This document shows, piece by piece, positions 13,205 through 15,454 of a stretch of 15,454 nucleotides of DNA (positions are counted from its first letter, which is position 1; each line of letters opens with the position of its first letter). Source of the DNA: Gammaproteobacteria bacterium. GTDB taxonomy: Bacteria > Pseudomonadota > Gammaproteobacteria > Nitrosococcales > Methylophagaceae. Location: NCBI GenBank assembly GCA_002402245.1, contig NVVP01000023.1, forward strand, positions 5,900 to 21,353. Reading direction: 5' to 3'. The position numbers and the translations under genes were made by a program. A model generated the notes under the pieces. It did no database searches. It saw only the letters and a list, made by a program, of their open reading frames with translations, and was not told the origin of the DNA.

Positions 13205-14434
13205 ATGGAATTACAACCTATAGAACAGTCTGATGCACGCTTTCTTCTATTAGAAGGTGTTCATCAAAATGCCGTGGATATCATTAAAAAAGCGGGTTAT
13301 ACAAATATTGAATACATTGCCCATGCACTTGATGAAGACACCTTAATCGAAAAAATTAAAGGTGCTCGTTTTATTGGTATTCGCTCTCGCACACAACTTA
13401 CTGAAAAAGTATTAGATGCCGCAGACAGACTCGCGGGTATTGGTTGTTTCTGCATTGGTACCAACCAAGTTGATCTTCAGGCAGCACAAATTAAAGGTAT
13501 TCCTGTTTTTAATGCGCCGTACTCAAATACGCGTTCAGTTGCAGAACTAGTTATCGGCCAATTAATTTTATTATTACGTGGCGTGCCTGAAAAAAATCAC
13601 CATGTCCATAATGGTAGCTGGCCTAAATCGGCTAAAGATTCTTATGAAGCACGTGGTAAAACACTCGGTATCGTAGGTTACGGTAGCATTGGTTCACAAT
13701 TATCAGTATTAGCTGAAAGCTTAGGTATGAACGTCATTTATTATGATGTTGTGACTAAATTACCGTTAGGTAATGCCAGCCAAGTAGCTTCAATGAATGA
13801 ATTGTTAAGCCAGTCTGACGTAGTTTCATTACATGTGCCTGAACTAGATTCAACTCATAACATCATGGCCAAAGCACAATTTGACCAAATGAAGGATGGG
13901 GCAATCTTTATTAATGCAGCTCGTGGGATCTGCGTTGTGCTAGAAGACTTAGCTGAAGCGCTTGATTCTAAAAAAGTAGGTGGTGCAGCGATTGATGTAT
14001 TCCCTAAAGAACCAAAATCAAATGATGAACCTTTAGATTCACCACTTCGTGGTTATGCTAATGTGATCTTAACGCCGCATGTCGGTGGTTCAACAGTTGA
14101 AGCACAAGCGAATATTGGTACCGAAGTAGCGGAAAAATTTGTTCAGTTCGCGAAGAAAGGTAACACTGTTTCTGCTGTTAACTTCCCAGAAATTGCAGTG
14201 CAACAACAACCTAATACACACCGTTTATTACATATTCATCATAACCAACCAGGCGTGTTATCAAATATTAACCAATTATTTGCTAAACACAATATCAATA
14301 TCTTGGCTCAAAACATGATGACTCGCGGTGAGGTAGGTTATTTACTTATTGATGTAGCAGAGTTTGATTCACAACTTGCTTTAGAACACTTAAACAGTGT
14401 TGAAGGCACGATCAGATTGAGAGTTTTATACTAA
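13205..14434 (+). CDS. serA: D-3-phosphoglycerate dehydrogenase SerA
   Basis: The 409-residue protein aligns end to end with E. coli SerA (410). It oxidises 3-phosphoglycerate with NAD+, the first step of serine synthesis. The NAD-binding motif is GYGSIG (158-163), and the catalytic residues Arg240, Glu269 and His292 are present. The C-terminal ACT domain (about 338-409) keeps His345, Asn347 and Asn365, equivalent to the E. coli serine-binding residues, so feedback inhibition by serine is expected. The segment after Arg240 reads GICVVLEDL where relatives have GT(V/C)VDI; the Asp is replaced by Val. The ribosome binding site is weak. A bidirectional terminator follows, shared with dld. Confidence 0.97.
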   Translation: MELQPIEQSDARFLLLEGVHQNAVDIIKKAGYTNIEYIAHALDEDTLIEKIKGARFIGIRSRTQLTEKVLDAADRLAGIGCFCIGTNQVDLQAAQIKGIPVFNAPYSNTRSVAELVIGQLILLLRGVPEKNHHVHNGSWPKSAKDSYEARGKTLGIVGYGSIGSQLSVLAESLGMNVIYYDVVTKLPLGNASQVASMNELLSQSDVVSLHVPELDSTHNIMAKAQFDQMKDGAIFINAARGICVVLEDLAEALDSKKVGGAAIDVFPKEPKSNDEPLDSPLRGYANVILTPHVGGSTVEAQANIGTEVAEKFVQFAKKGNTVSAVNFPEIAVQQQPNTHRLLHIHHNQPGVLSNINQLFAKHNINILAQNMMTRGEVGYLLIDVAEFDSQLALEHLNSVEGTIRLRVLY

Positions 14435-14443
14435 AAAATAATG

Positions 14444-14480
14444 TAAACCCACACTTAGTTAATAACGAAGTGTGGGTTTA
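14444..14480. terminator. Bidirectional terminator between serA and dld
   Basis: TAAACCCACACTT (14444-14456) pairs perfectly with AAGTGTGGGTTTA (14468-14480) around an 11-base loop. TCCATTTTTATTTT follows on the plus strand and CATTATTTTTTAG on the minus strand. Confidence 0.9.
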
Positions 14481-14487
14481 TCCATTT

Positions 14488-15454
14488 TTATTTTGACTGT
14501 TTAGCCCAATATTTAAGCTTACTGGTTTTACCAATACCAGGATTGAAGGTATTAGTTGGATCTAACTTCTTATAAAACGTCTTTAATGCCGGTTTAGCCA
14601 TGTATTCATGACCCACATTATGCTCAGCAGGGTATTCAGCTCCTCGGGCATCAAACAGGGCTAATAACTTCAGTTTTAATGCCTTCGCATCCACACCCTT
14701 TTTGAGAATATAGTTATGATGCATTACATGACAAAACAAATGACCGTAATACAATTTAACCGCAATTAAATCATCTATCTCCGCGGGTAAGGTTTCGAAC
14801 CAATCCTTCTCATTGCGAGGGAATGCAATATCCATGGTCATAATTGCCCCCATCTCTTTACTGTTCATTGCCTGACAGCGGCCTATCGCACCACCGGCCA
14901 CAAAACGATGTAATATCGCTTTATCCCCCTCATCTGGCGTACATTCAAAGTAATTACCTTCATTGCTTTGAAAGAATGTATCCAAATAGGCTTTGGCTTC
15001 ATCCACACCTTGGTCACTCATTTCTAATATCCAATGATGCTCATACTGTTCCCGATAAGCTTCCATCTTCTTAGGCAAGTGATTAGGCCATAGATAACTA
15101 AAATATTGCATCATCCGATCTGAAAGCTTATTCGGCAAAAACTTAAATTTATCGGCAATATGATCTACTTTTCTCTTTATTGAAAAAAGAGCGGGAATAT
15201 ATTTTGAGCCAAATTTATCAATAACTATAAAGGTATCTTTGCCGTACTTTTTCGATGCATCGTAACAATCACGGTGTAAGTATTCGCCCGAAACAGGTAG
15301 GGACTTAAAGCTAGACAAAACATCACGGCGTATTTTAGTCAGCACATCTGGGTCATTGGTACCGATGTAAAAAACTTGTTGTCTTTTGGCTATAGGATAG
15401 GTATCTAAACGCACCGCAAACACAGCCAATTTACCCGCACAGCCTGATGCCTCA
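14488..15454 (-). CDS. dld: Quinone-dependent D-lactate dehydrogenase Dld, C-terminal part (cut by window edge)
   Basis: About 320 residues of the protein are visible; the frame runs off the window end with EASGCAGKLAVF, so the N-terminal FAD-binding part lies outside. The visible part aligns with E. coli Dld (about 571 residues): VFYIGTNDPDVLT, the basic membrane-binding segment with HLPKKMEAYREQYEHH, HNVGHEY, and the end FNPGIGKTSK. Dld is a peripheral inner-membrane flavoenzyme that oxidises D-lactate to pyruvate and passes electrons to quinone. An ATG-like or GTG start inside the frame should not be taken as the true start. It is convergent with serA. Confidence 0.96.
   Translation of the reverse strand, partial: EASGCAGKLAVFAVRLDTYPIAKRQQVFYIGTNDPDVLTKIRRDVLSSFKSLPVSGEYLHRDCYDASKKYGKDTFIVIDKFGSKYIPALFSIKRKVDHIADKFKFLPNKLSDRMMQYFSYLWPNHLPKKMEAYREQYEHHWILEMSDQGVDEAKAYLDTFFQSNEGNYFECTPDEGDKAILHRFVAGGAIGRCQAMNSKEMGAIMTMDIAFPRNEKDWFETLPAEIDDLIAVKLYYGHLFCHVMHHNYILKKGVDAKALKLKLLALFDARGAEYPAEHNVGHEYMAKPALKTFYKKLDPTNTFNPGIGKTSKLKYWAKQSK

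Noticed and set aside
14844..15074. Plus-strand open frame opposite dld
   Set aside because: Antisense shadow of dld; no family resemblance.

Overview
The window looks like chromosomal DNA of a low-GC (high-30s percent by eye) marine-type gammaproteobacterium. SerA, FtnA, Dld, EfpL (YeiP), MscS and YbaN all align by eye with the Escherichia coli proteins, while HopJ, pseudoazurin and HsmA-family proteins point to the Alteromonadales/Vibrionales/Oceanospirillales side. That placement is an inference. I see no tRNA, rRNA, CRISPR array, insertion sequence or phage gene.

Layout. 1-756 (minus): the first codons of an unknown gene follow a PepSY-TM-like membrane protein that has a Fur-type promoter. 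959-5042 (minus): an apparent operon of a CvfB-like S1 protein, the YlqF/RbgA ribosome-assembly GTPase (its ATG overlaps the preceding stop) and a SNF2 helicase that lacks the usual N-terminal part. 5226-6281 (minus): an HsmA-family four-helix membrane protein followed by ferritin FtnA, with a strong terminator and two inverted repeats upstream. 6404-7530 (minus): three small unrecognised genes, tightly packed. 7643-8612 (minus): two short units of small genes. One encodes 64- and 90-aa proteins. The other encodes a Cys-rich 80-aa protein and the hemin-uptake protein HemP (59 aa), and its promoter carries a Fur box in the spacer. 8807-9523 (plus): pseudoazurin behind a perfect FNR-type palindrome centred 41.5 bases before the predicted start of transcription. 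9883-10340 (plus): a second HsmA-family gene behind a Fur-type promoter. 10403-10597 (plus): a Fur-box promoter followed by about 160 nt and a strong terminator, best read as a RyhB-like small RNA. 10715-12086 (plus): EfpL, YbaN and HopJ. 12155-12970 (minus): MscS. 13205-14434 (plus): SerA. 14488 to the window end (minus): the C-terminal half of quinone-linked D-lactate dehydrogenase Dld.

The unifying theme of the middle 10 kb is iron and heme. Up to five Fur-like operators of varying strength, ferritin, HemP, two histidine-bearing HsmA paralogues, several small uncharacterised proteins and a candidate iron-responsive small RNA lie together. No heme receptor, TonB or heme ABC transporter is in the window, so the HemP unit appears separated from the genes it is expected to serve. 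The flanks are housekeeping genes.
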